Assembly: GCA_016186525.1 (NCBI GenBank)
Contig: JACPLM010000050.1
Location: 1-13,754, forward strand
Reading direction: 5' to 3'
Source: Candidatus Nealsoniibacteriota bacterium
GTDB taxonomy: Bacteria; Patescibacteriota; Minisyncoccia; Minisyncoccales; MHMH01
DNA: 13,754 nucleotides
Shown: one piece after another, positions 5,616 through 12,713 of the stretch
Layout: the number at the start of each line of letters is the position of its first letter
How positions within the stretch are numbered: the stretch's first letter is position 1
Position numbers and translations under genes: made by a program
The notes under the pieces: generated by a model
Told to the model about the DNA's origin: nothing
What the model saw: the letters and a program-made list of their open reading frames with translations, nothing else
Database searches by the model: none

Positions 5616-7538
5616 ATGCGTTTACCATCAAAAAAGCAGTGGGTTCAATTTTTTAAAGTTTTGACCCGCAAGGAGAAAATATCTTTTTTCGTATTTTTGG
5701 GGCTGTTTTTAGCTTCCGCCTTGTCTTTATTAATTGTTTTTTATGCTAAAAATACTGAAGTCAGCCCAACAGCCGGCGGAACATATATTGAAGGCATGGT
5801 GGGCAGCCCCCGGTTTATAAACCCGCTTTACGCCCAGAATTCCGACGTTGACAGAAGCTTGGTTGAAATAATTTTTTCCGGATTAATGAAATATGACGGC
5901 CAAGGAGAAATAATTCAGGATTTGGCGAAAAGCGTAGAAATAAAAGAAAGCGGGAAGGTTTATGAGGTTTATTTAAAAGAAGGTCTCTTGTGGCACGATG
6001 GAAAAGCCCTTGCGGCCGATGACGTAATTTTTACCTTAAAAACTATTCAAAATTCCGATTATAAAAGCCCGCTAAGAGGAAATTATCTTGGGATAGAAAT
6101 AGAGAAAATAGACGAAGCGGGCGTGCGATTCAAGCTTAAGGAAGCGTATTCTGGTTTCCTTGAAAGATTAACTTTCAAAATACTTCCAAAGCACATCTGG
6201 GAAAATATTTCTCCTCAAAATTTTCTCCTGACTAATTATAATCTAAGGCCGGTGGGATCTGGCCCATACCGCTTGAAAGAAATCAAGCAAGACGCCTCCA
6301 ATAAAATAACTGCTGTAAATTTGGCAAGATTCGGCCAGTCCAATATCGCAGAAATCAGTTTTAAATTTTTTGATACGGAAAAAGAGATGATCAATGCGGC
6401 AAAAGCCGGCAAAATTGACGGGCTGTCAATCGGAAACGCCGAATATTATAATCTTCTTTCTAAATCCGACTTCAATGAATATTCCTTATTTCTGCCGAGA
6501 TATTTTGCCGTGTTTTTCAACCCCGATAAGTCAAGATTCCTATCGGATATTAAAATAAGAAAGGCCCTCAACGCAGGGATTGATAAAAAAAATATTGTTG
6601 AAAATGTTTTGCTGAACAGAGCGGAAGTTATCGATTCCCCCATTCTGCCTCAAGTTTTCGGATTTAATTTGCCTTCTAAAATTTACGAATTCAATCAAGA
6701 AGTTGCCGAGGGGCTTTTAAAGGATTCGGGACTTGTGAAAAACGATGCCGGCAATTGGGCCAAGACAGAAACGAGCCAAACTCTTGAATTCAAAAGCGAT
6801 TTAAAAGAAGGGAGCCAAGGAAAAGAAGTAACCAATCTCCAAACTTGTTTGGCCAGAGATAAGGAAGTTTATCCCGAAGGAAAAATATCAGGCTATTTCG
6901 GCTCCCAGACAAAAACAGCCGTAATAAAATTCCAGGGAAAATACGGAGTGGAAGGGACAGGGATTGTCGGTAAAAACACGAGGGCTAAATTGAATGAAAT
7001 CTGTTCAACTCCAGCTAAAGAAACACTTCTTAAGTTTTCTTTAGCAACGGTTGATGACCCCGTTCTTCAAAAAGTGGCTGAAAATCTAAAAGAACAATGG
7101 GGAAAATTGGGAATAGGAATAGATATTCAGGTTTACCCCGTATCTCAAATAGAGCAGGAAATTATAAAACCGAGGAATTACGAAATGCTTCTCTTCGGAG
7201 AAGTCCTGGAAATCATTCCCGATCCTTATCCCTTCTGGCATTCTTCGCAGGTAAAAGACCCGGGGCTTAACTTAGCCAAATATGAAAATAAATCTGCCGA
7301 TAAATTGCTGGAATCTGCCAGAGTGAGCTTGGACGAAGAAACTCGCGCTAAAAAATACCAGGAATTCCAAGATATACTTATCGGAGATGCGCCGGCCTTA
7401 TTCTTATACAGCCCCGAGTATATTTATTACGTTTCTAAGAATATAAAAGGAGTTGATACGAAAATAATCGCTGAACCCTCAAAAAGATTCGCCAATATAG
7501 AGGGGTGGTTCATAAAGACGAAAAGGGCATGGAAGTAA
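5616..7538 (+). CDS. Membrane-anchored family 5 solute-binding protein with nested peptidoglycan-binding domain
   Basis: 640 aa. A single hydrophobic anchor at about residues 23-43 has no lipobox cysteine, so it is probably tethered by the helix rather than by lipid. Residues ~55-390 and ~468-635 resemble an SBP_bac_5 (DppA/OppA-like) fold, with SPRFINPLYAQNSDVDRSLVE, the KEGLLWHDGKALAADDVIFT hallmark, GSGPYRL at 214-220 and IRKALNAGIDK at 314-324. Residues ~393-463 form a PG_binding_1-like domain (LKEGSQGKEVTNLQ, then GYFGSQTKTAVIKFQ and GIVGKNTRAKLNEIC) inserted inside the second half. Relatives bind oligopeptides for ABC uptake, but no permease or ATPase gene is nearby. The insert may dock it to the cell wall. 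It starts 4 nt after secG and overlaps the next gene by 10 nt. Confidence 0.88.
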   Translation: MRLPSKKQWVQFFKVLTRKEKISFFVFLGLFLASALSLLIVFYAKNTEVSPTAGGTYIEGMVGSPRFINPLYAQNSDVDRSLVEIIFSGLMKYDGQGEIIQDLAKSVEIKESGKVYEVYLKEGLLWHDGKALAADDVIFTLKTIQNSDYKSPLRGNYLGIEIEKIDEAGVRFKLKEAYSGFLERLTFKILPKHIWENISPQNFLLTNYNLRPVGSGPYRLKEIKQDASNKITAVNLARFGQSNIAEISFKFFDTEKEMINAAKAGKIDGLSIGNAEYYNLLSKSDFNEYSLFLPRYFAVFFNPDKSRFLSDIKIRKALNAGIDKKNIVENVLLNRAEVIDSPILPQVFGFNLPSKIYEFNQEVAEGLLKDSGLVKNDAGNWAKTETSQTLEFKSDLKEGSQGKEVTNLQTCLARDKEVYPEGKISGYFGSQTKTAVIKFQGKYGVEGTGIVGKNTRAKLNEICSTPAKETLLKFSLATVDDPVLQKVAENLKEQWGKLGIGIDIQVYPVSQIEQEIIKPRNYEMLLFGEVLEIIPDPYPFWHSSQVKDPGLNLAKYENKSADKLLESARVSLDEETRAKKYQEFQDILIGDAPALFLYSPEYIYYVSKNIKGVDTKIIAEPSKRFANIEGWFIKTKRAWK

Positions 7539-8524
7539 TAGATAAATCAAATATGCGAAAAATTATTCTGGAATTCCCCAAGCAATTCGGGGTGGGTTTA
7601 AAGGCGGCTAAAAATATTGGAACCAAGGGAAGTTTTGATAAAGTTCTTGTTTGCGGAATGGGGGGAAGCGCTTTGCCGGCCGATATTTTGAATATGTGGC
7701 TTGAAGATCAAAAAATGAATTTATCTCTGCATATTCACAGAGATTATGGCCTTCCCTATTGGGCCGATAAAAAAGACCTTGCCGTATGCATATCCTATTC
7801 TGGCAATACCGAAGAAACGCTATCGGCATTTGAGGAAGCGCGAAAGAAAAATTTAAAAATTTTAGCTATCGCCTCCGGTGGAAAATTGGCTCAACTTTGC
7901 AGGTCTCACAATATCCCCATAGCCATAATTCCTGCCGGCCTTCAGCCCAGAATGGCCTTGGGTTTTCAATTCGCCGCATTAATGAAAATTCTGGCCAATT
8001 CAGGGCTCATTCAAAGCGATTTAAAAGATATTTCTGATTTAGAAAATCTGCTTAAGCCAAAAACTTTGGAAAATCAAGGAAAAAAAATAGCCAAAAATTT
8101 AAAAAATAAAATTCCGATTGTCTACGCTTCAAGAAAATTTCAATATTTGGCCAGAATCTGGAAAATCAAATTCAATGAAAATTCAAAAACTCCCGCTTTT
8201 TATAATTATTTTCCAGAACTGAACCATAACGAATTAGTCGGTTTTGAAAATAACGGGTCTCCGACATCGATTATTATTCTTCGAGATGCTAACGATCTGC
8301 CAAGAATTAAAAAAAGGATGGGTCTGACCGCAAGTATCATGAAAGAAAGAGATATTAATGTTAACATTGACATTATTGAAATTTTAGGTAAAAATACTAT
8401 AAACAAAATCTTCTCGAGCATTTTACTGGCCGACTGGGCCTCTTATTATTTAGCTTTGGGATACAAAGTTGACCCAACGCCAGTTAAGTTAAACGATGAA
8501 TTTAAGAAACGCTTGTTAAAATAA
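7529..8524 (+). CDS. Bifunctional phosphoglucose/phosphomannose isomerase
   Basis: 331 aa, SIS-fold isomerase interconverting glucose-6-P or mannose-6-P with fructose-6-P in the cytoplasm. The first SIS motif is LVCGMGGSALPADI (~40-53) and the second is CISYSGNTEETLSAFEEA (~87-104). PAGLQPRMALGFQF matches the family's phosphosugar region, FPELNHNELVGFE carries the active-site glutamate region, and the end VDPTPVKLNDEFKKRLLK is the family signature. I chose ATG 7529 because it starts MEVIDKSNMRKIILEFP, which fits the family N-terminus; an upstream GTG at 7505 would add 8 residues inside the previous gene. It overlaps the solute-binding gene by 10 nt and ends 6 nt before tRNA-Leu. With the phosphomannomutase at 11325-12668 it connects glycolytic and mannose intermediates. 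Confidence 0.92.
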   Translation: MEVIDKSNMRKIILEFPKQFGVGLKAAKNIGTKGSFDKVLVCGMGGSALPADILNMWLEDQKMNLSLHIHRDYGLPYWADKKDLAVCISYSGNTEETLSAFEEARKKNLKILAIASGGKLAQLCRSHNIPIAIIPAGLQPRMALGFQFAALMKILANSGLIQSDLKDISDLENLLKPKTLENQGKKIAKNLKNKIPIVYASRKFQYLARIWKIKFNENSKTPAFYNYFPELNHNELVGFENNGSPTSIIILRDANDLPRIKKRMGLTASIMKERDINVNIDIIEILGKNTINKIFSSILLADWASYYLALGYKVDPTPVKLNDEFKKRLLK

Positions 8525-8530
8525 TCTCCG

Positions 8531-8612
8531 GCGGATGTGGCGGAACTGGAATACGCGTACGCTTCAGGAGCGTATGCCGCAAGGCTTGTGGGTTCGACTC
8601 CCACCATCCGCA
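8531..8612 (+). tRNA. tRNA-Leu, anticodon CAG
   Basis: Full class II cloverleaf. The acceptor stem GCGGATG (8531-8537) pairs perfectly with CATCCGC (8605-8611), with discriminator A at 8612. D stem GCG/CGC (8540-8542 with 8554-8556). Anticodon stem TACGC/GCGTA around loop TTCAGGA, with anticodon CAG at 8565-8567. The long variable arm GCC-GCAA-GGC is typical of leucine tRNA. T stem GTGGG/CCCAC with loop TTCGACT. CCA is not encoded, so it must be added after processing. It lies 6 nt after the isomerase stop and 2 nt before the RNase J start, so it is probably cut from a longer mRNA. A possible -10 box, TAAAAT at 8517-8522, lacks a convincing -35 box. Confidence 0.97.
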
Positions 8613-8614
8613 CT

Positions 8615-10291
8615 ATGATAACAAAACAAAATATTAGAATAATCCCATTGGGCGGCCTGGGAGAGGTTGGCCGCAATATGATGTGCCTTGAAGCAGAAGG
8701 GGCGATTTTGATTATTGATATGGGCTTTCGCATGCCGGAAGAAGATATGCCCGGCATAGACTTTATCATTCCGAACATATCTTACCTGAAAGGCAAAGAA
8801 AGAAATATCGTAGGAGCCGTTTTAACCCATGGCCACTACGATCATATCGGCGCTATCCCCTACTTGATTGACAGATTGGGAGCCAATATGCCCATTTTCG
8901 CCGCAGGCCTTACTAAGGCAATTGTGCTGAGAAGGCAGGAGGATTTTCCGCGCCTGCCCAAATTAAACATAAATACGGTAAAAGACGGCGATATAATCAA
9001 ACTGGGGCCGTTTACGGTTGAATTTTTCAGGCAAAATCATAACATTTCTGACAGCTTGGGGCTATTTATCGGTACCCCGGTCGGAAACATTGTGCGCACC
9101 TCGGACTTTAAATTCGACCTAACGCCAGTTTACGACCTGCCCACCGATTTCAAAAAATTGGAAGCAATGAGAAAAAGGGGCGTTTTGCTTTTAATGTCGG
9201 ATTCTACGGGGGCTGAAGAGCAGGGCCACTCAATTTCGGAAAAAACCATCATGGAAAATCTGGAAGAGATATTCAAAATATCCAAGGGAAGAATTATCGC
9301 CGCCACCTTCGGTTCTTTAATCAATAGGATTCAGCAGTTAATCGCCCTATCTGAAAAATACGGAAGAAGGGTGGCTGTGGACGGATACAGCATGAAAACC
9401 AATGTGGAAATTTGCAAAAAACTCGGCTATATCAAATCCCAAAAAGAAACGCTCATCACCGTAGACCAAATTAAAAATTATCCGGATTCTAAAATCACCC
9501 TAATCTGCACCGGAGCCCAGGGCGAAGGCCAGGCGGTTTTGATGAGAATCACCAACGGCGAACATAAATTCGTAGAGTTTAAAAAAACAGATACGGTTGT
9601 TTTCTCTTCCTCTGTGGTGCCGGGCAACGAAAGAACCGTCCAATTCCTAAAAGACGAACTATATCGGCAAAAAGTCAAAGTCTTCCATTACAAAATGATG
9701 GATATACATGCGGGAGGCCACGCCCAAAAAGAAGAATTAAAAGAAATGATAAGGATTCTGCAGCCCAAATTTTTCCTGCCGATTCACGGCCAATACTCAA
9801 TGCTGGTAAACCACGCTGAAATCGCAAGAACCGAGGGCGTCCCTGAAAAAAATATTGCTGTCGCTGAAAACGGCCAAATTATCAATTTATCAAGAGATGA
9901 AATTTATTTAGATAAAAAAACAGTGGAATCAAATTACGTCATGGTGGACGGCTTGGGGGTCGGAGACGTGGGCGAAGTTGTCTTAAGAGACCGCCAAACT
10001 CTATCTAAAGACGGAATGTTCGTAGTGGTGGTGGTTATTGACAGGCAATCTGGAAAAGTTAAGGGTTCTCCTGATATAATATCTAGAGGGTTCGTTTATT
10101 TGAAAGAATCGAGAGAATTGTTGAGAGATACGAGGCGCAGATTAATTGACATCGTGGAAGGATCTACCGGATCAGGCGGAGCTGTTAATTGGGTTTACGT
10201 CAAAGACGAAATCCGCAACCGCATCGGCGACTTCCTTTATGCCAAAACCAAGAGAAGGCCGATGATACTGCCGGTAGTAATCGAAGTGTAA
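8615..10291 (+). CDS. rnj: Ribonuclease J (metallo-beta-lactamase / beta-CASP nuclease)
   Basis: 558 aa, the usual size for RNase J, a 5'-3' exo- and endoribonuclease central to mRNA decay and rRNA maturation in bacteria without RNase E. The metallo-beta-lactamase domain shows HGHYDH at 72-77 (metal ligands), H142 in RQNHNISDSLG and D164 in RTSDFKFD. The beta-CASP part has DSTGAEEQGHS at 196-206, HAGGHA at 365-370 and PIHGQYSML at 389-397; the usual wording of the last is HGEYR, so this site departs from the consensus. The C-terminal domain (~440-558) includes RGFVYLKES. The open frame continues upstream through tRNA-Leu, but ATG 8615 is the true start because MITKQNIRIIPLGGLGEVG is the family N-terminus. 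No Shine-Dalgarno sequence is possible in the 2-nt gap after the tRNA. Confidence 0.95.
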   Translation: MITKQNIRIIPLGGLGEVGRNMMCLEAEGAILIIDMGFRMPEEDMPGIDFIIPNISYLKGKERNIVGAVLTHGHYDHIGAIPYLIDRLGANMPIFAAGLTKAIVLRRQEDFPRLPKLNINTVKDGDIIKLGPFTVEFFRQNHNISDSLGLFIGTPVGNIVRTSDFKFDLTPVYDLPTDFKKLEAMRKRGVLLLMSDSTGAEEQGHSISEKTIMENLEEIFKISKGRIIAATFGSLINRIQQLIALSEKYGRRVAVDGYSMKTNVEICKKLGYIKSQKETLITVDQIKNYPDSKITLICTGAQGEGQAVLMRITNGEHKFVEFKKTDTVVFSSSVVPGNERTVQFLKDELYRQKVKVFHYKMMDIHAGGHAQKEELKEMIRILQPKFFLPIHGQYSMLVNHAEIARTEGVPEKNIAVAENGQIINLSRDEIYLDKKTVESNYVMVDGLGVGDVGEVVLRDRQTLSKDGMFVVVVVIDRQSGKVKGSPDIISRGFVYLKESRELLRDTRRRLIDIVEGSTGSGGAVNWVYVKDEIRNRIGDFLYAKTKRRPMILPVVIEV

Positions 10292-10323
10292 GAAACTTAG
10301 TTTCCACTTCGAAACTAAGTTTC
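10292..10323. repeat. Perfect 13-bp inverted repeat between RNase J and trpS
   Basis: GAAACTTAGTTTC (10292-10304), loop CACTTC, GAAACTAAGTTTC (10311-10323): exact reverse complements. Each arm is itself a small palindrome (GAAAC, 3 nt, GTTTC), so the arms are also near-direct repeats. It begins directly after the RNase J stop and no U tract follows, so a simple intrinsic terminator is unlikely. It could be an mRNA-stabilising or processing hairpin, or a dispersed palindromic element. It fills nearly all of the 41-nt gap before trpS. Confidence 0.8.
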
Positions 10324-10332
10324 CAAAATAAT

Positions 10333-11307
10333 ATGAGAATTTTATCTGGCATACAGCCAACGGGCTCAATCCATATAGGAGCATACTTGGGAGCGATTAA
10401 GCAATGGACAGACCTCCAGGGAATGGGAGAATGTATTTTTTTTATTGCTGACTTGCATGCTCTGACTATCCCCCAAAACCCGGGGAACTTTCAAAAACAA
10501 GTTCTTCAAACAGCGGCGGAATTATTGGCTGCGGGCCTTAATCCTGAAAAATGCATTATCTTCGCGCAATCGCAAGTCAAAGAACATACGGAATTGGCCT
10601 GGTATTTGAATACCATCACCCCTCTGGGCGAACTCGAAAGAATGACCCAATTCAAAGATAAGGCGAAGCAATTTAAGCAAAATATTAATGCAGGACTCCT
10701 GAATTATCCGGTTTTGCAAGCAGCCGACATTCTGCTTTACCAAACAGAATCCGTGCCTGTGGGCAAAGACCAGGTTCAGCACTTGGAATTAACTAAAACC
10801 ATAGCCAGAAAATTCAATCAAAAATACGGGGAAACTTTTAAGGTTCCCGAGGCATTGACTTTAGATCTTGGAGCTAAAATTATGTCTCTTTCCGACCCCG
10901 AAAAGAAAATGTCAAAATCAATGCCGGAAACATGCCTCTTCCTTTTTGACGAACCGGAGGTTATCAAGAAAAAGATAATGTCGGCCGTAACCGACTTAGG
11001 GAAAACTATAAAATATGACCCTGTGAAAAAACCCGGAGTCGCCAATCTTTTAACGATTTTCTCTTTATTTGATGGGAAACCGATAAAAGAAATAGAAAAT
11101 AATTTTAAAGGCAAAGGTTACGCCGAATTAAAGAAACAGCTGGTGAATCTTTTAGTGCTGAAATTAGAGCCTTTCCGAAGAAAGAAAAAAGAACTTCTTT
11201 CGAGAGAGGTTTATCTTAAAGAAATCTTGGAACAAGGCCGCAAAAGAGCGGCAATCATAGCTCAATCCACAATGGATGCCGTCCGCCAAAAAATGGGCTT
11301 GCTTTAA
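10333..11307 (+). CDS. trpS: Tryptophanyl-tRNA synthetase
   Basis: 324 aa, class I synthetase charging tRNA-Trp. The N-terminus is MRILSGIQPTGSIHIGAYLG, in which HIGA (14-17) is the HIGH-like nucleotide-binding motif. FFIADLHALT (36-45) and YPVLQAADILLY (125-136) line the tryptophan/AMP pocket, VGKDQVQHLELT (143-154) is a TrpRS hallmark, and KMSKS is at 192-196 (DPEKKMSKSMPE). The length matches bacterial TrpRS (~320-340). ATG 10333 is chosen because it gives the canonical start; the frame stays open upstream into RNase J only by chance. It follows the inverted repeat by 9 nt and may be read through from the upstream operon. It ends at a hairpin and terminator shared with the convergent mutase gene. 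Confidence 0.95.
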   Translation: MRILSGIQPTGSIHIGAYLGAIKQWTDLQGMGECIFFIADLHALTIPQNPGNFQKQVLQTAAELLAAGLNPEKCIIFAQSQVKEHTELAWYLNTITPLGELERMTQFKDKAKQFKQNINAGLLNYPVLQAADILLYQTESVPVGKDQVQHLELTKTIARKFNQKYGETFKVPEALTLDLGAKIMSLSDPEKKMSKSMPETCLFLFDEPEVIKKKIMSAVTDLGKTIKYDPVKKPGVANLLTIFSLFDGKPIKEIENNFKGKGYAELKKQLVNLLVLKLEPFRRKKKELLSREVYLKEILEQGRKRAAIIAQSTMDAVRQKMGLL

Positions 11308-11327
11308 ATAACCTCGCAAGGTATTTA
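11305..11327. other. Hairpin spanning both stop codons of convergent trpS and phosphomannomutase
   Basis: TAAATA (11305-11310), a bulged A and CCT (11312-11314) pair with AGGTATTTA (11319-11327) around loop CGCA. The trpS stop TAA forms one end of the stem and the complement of the mutase TAA stop forms the other. No U tract follows on either strand, so it may act as a 3'-end stabiliser or as part of a composite terminator. Confidence 0.55.
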
Positions 11328-12668
11328 GGAAGAAATAAGAGCTGAGAGCTCTTTTTTCTTATGCTCTAAGAGTTTTTTTGTTTTGGCTTCTATGACTAAC
11401 CGTAAAAGCGGCTCGGTATTAGAGGGGCGGACATTAAACCACCAGTCCTCAAAATCGACTCTTAAGCCGTCTATTTCCAGAACTTCGCCTGAACTGAAAC
11501 GCTTCTTTAGCTCCCCTACTTTCCCCGCCTTATCCTCAACTTCAAAGTTTATTTCCCCCGAATGATAATATCTCTGATACGATTTTATCAATTGGGACAA
11601 CGTTTTCCCGCTTGCAGAAATCAGCTCAATAATTTTTAACAAAACAAATAAAGGAGCTTCGCAAAAATAATGCCTTTGATGATAATAATGCCCGGAAAAC
11701 TCTCCGCCAAAAATAATGCCCTCTTTTCTCATTTTTTCTTTGATAAAAGAGTGGCCCACTCTCCAGATCACCGGAATCCCTCCGTTTTCTTTAATAACCT
11801 CTTTAACTGCTCTGCTGGAACGAATGTCATACAATATTTTTTTTCTAGGATTTTCCCTTAAAATCAATTCGGCCATCAGAGCGATAATGATGTCAGCTGA
11901 AACTACTCTGCCATTTTCGTCAATAAAAACTACTCTGTCTCCGTCTCCGTCAAAGGCGACCCCGAAATCTGCTTTTCTTTTTTTAACATCGGAGCAAAGT
12001 TTCGCAATATTTTCTTTTTTTGAAGGGTCTGGGGAATGATTTGGAAAACTTCCGTCGATCTCTTTAAACAAATGGTGAATTTTCAAAGGCAAACTTTTTG
12101 CCAGATAAGGAATTAAAATTCCGGGCACGGCATTGGCAGTATCAATAATAATTTTTAGGGGTTTAAGATTTTTTGCGTTTACTTCTTTTAAATTAAATCT
12201 AAGGTAATCCCGAATGGCTTTCTTTTTTGTTATACTGCCATTAATGGACCTTGTGGTAATGCTCCCCATAGCAAGATCTTTAATTTTCCGGAGGCCGGTA
12301 TTTTCTCCTATGGGAAAGGCGTTTTCTCTGACTAATTTAAAACCGTTGTATTCTTTGGGATTGTGTGAAGCGGTAATATTTATTCCCCCATCGTAGCCGT
12401 AATGGGCTGCTGAAAAATAAAACGTGGGCGTAGTGGCCAATCCCAGATCGAAAACCACAGCTCCCGAATCAACCAACCCCTTGACTAAATTTTTGCGCAG
12501 AACAGGGCTGGAAAAACGGCCGTCTCTAGCAACAACGATTTTGGGCTGCGGCTTTTTCAGAAATTCGACAAAAGCCCGGCCAATCTTGTAAGCGGTTTGG
12601 CCGTTGATTTCTGCAGGATATACCCCCCGTATATCATAAGCTTTAAAAATTTTAGGGTTGACCTTCAT
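11325..12668 (-). CDS. Phosphomannomutase / phosphoglucomutase (alpha-D-phosphohexomutase)
   Basis: 447 aa, matching the ManB/AlgC-type mutases that interconvert mannose- or glucose-6-phosphate and the 1-phosphate for nucleotide-sugar and surface-glycan synthesis. All four active-site elements are present: the phosphoserine loop ITASHNPKEYNGFK (Ser101), the metal-binding DGDGDR at 240-245, the sugar-binding GEFSGH at 322-327 and the phosphate-binding RPSNTEP at 414-420. The N-terminus IFKAYDIRGVYP is characteristic. Start ATG 12666-12668 lies 8 nt from a TATAAT box, so initiation is probably leaderless. It is convergent with trpS (17 nt apart) and divergent from rpsF. Its substrate probably comes from the isomerase at 7529-8524. 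Sugar preference cannot be read from the sequence. Confidence 0.95.
   Translation of the reverse strand: MKVNPKIFKAYDIRGVYPAEINGQTAYKIGRAFVEFLKKPQPKIVVARDGRFSSPVLRKNLVKGLVDSGAVVFDLGLATTPTFYFSAAHYGYDGGINITASHNPKEYNGFKLVRENAFPIGENTGLRKIKDLAMGSITTRSINGSITKKKAIRDYLRFNLKEVNAKNLKPLKIIIDTANAVPGILIPYLAKSLPLKIHHLFKEIDGSFPNHSPDPSKKENIAKLCSDVKKRKADFGVAFDGDGDRVVFIDENGRVVSADIIIALMAELILRENPRKKILYDIRSSRAVKEVIKENGGIPVIWRVGHSFIKEKMRKEGIIFGGEFSGHYYHQRHYFCEAPLFVLLKIIELISASGKTLSQLIKSYQRYYHSGEINFEVEDKAGKVGELKKRFSSGEVLEIDGLRVDFEDWWFNVRPSNTEPLLRLVIEAKTKKLLEHKKKELSALISS
11337..11357 (+). terminator. Intrinsic terminator of trpS, inside the mutase coding end
   Basis: AAGAGCT (11337-11343), loop GAG, AGCTCTT (11347-11353), running into a T tract at 11352-11357. 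This is a compact, classical rho-independent terminator for the plus-strand transcript. It lies within the last ~10 codons of the minus-strand mutase gene. Confidence 0.75.
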
Positions 12669-12669
12669 A

Positions 12670-12698
12670 TTGATTTATTATAACATATAGTATAGAAT
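12670..12698 (+). promoter_or_regulatory. Promoter of rpsF-ssb-rpsR operon
   Basis: -35 TTGATT (12670-12675), a 17-nt spacer and -10 TAGAAT (12693-12698). The predicted start is at about 12705, leaving a leader of ~9 nt. Other AT-rich -10 choices (TATAGA at 12691) exist, so the exact box is uncertain. Confidence 0.45.
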
Positions 12699-12704
12699 TG
12701 AAGA
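12677..12704 (-). promoter_or_regulatory. Promoter of phosphomannomutase gene, nearly leaderless
   Basis: On the minus strand a consensus -10 TATAAT (12682-12677) lies 8 nt from the ATG, so +1 would be within about 2 nt of the start codon. The best -35 match is a weak TCTTCA (12704-12699) at 16 nt. It overlaps the plus-strand rpsF promoter. Confidence 0.55.
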
Positions 12705-12713
12705 TGTAAAAAC

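Noticed and set aside
5383..5664. 93-codon open frame overlapping secG
   Set aside because: It is out of frame with both secG and the solute-binding protein, which have clear family matches; its product shows no motif.
8537..8614. RNase J reading frame extends upstream through tRNA-Leu (26 extra residues)
   Set aside because: The cloverleaf is perfect over these bases and the family N-terminus begins at ATG 8615; the open frame in the tRNA is coincidental.
8446..8778. 110-codon minus-strand open frame over tRNA-Leu and the RNase J start
   Set aside because: Antisense shadow of the tRNA and two real genes; no motif or promoter supports it.
10292..10323. CRISPR repeat or T-box leader before trpS
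   Set aside because: Only one unit is present and there are no spacers; the 41-nt gap is too short for a T-box and none of its conserved sequence is seen.
10189..10332. 48-residue N-terminal extension of TrpRS
   Set aside because: It lies over the RNase J 3' end in another frame and the inverted repeat; TrpRS proper starts MRILSGIQPTG at 10333.
11716..12039. 107-codon plus-strand open frame inside the phosphomannomutase gene
   Set aside because: Antisense to the conserved mutase region including DGDGDR; a composition artefact.
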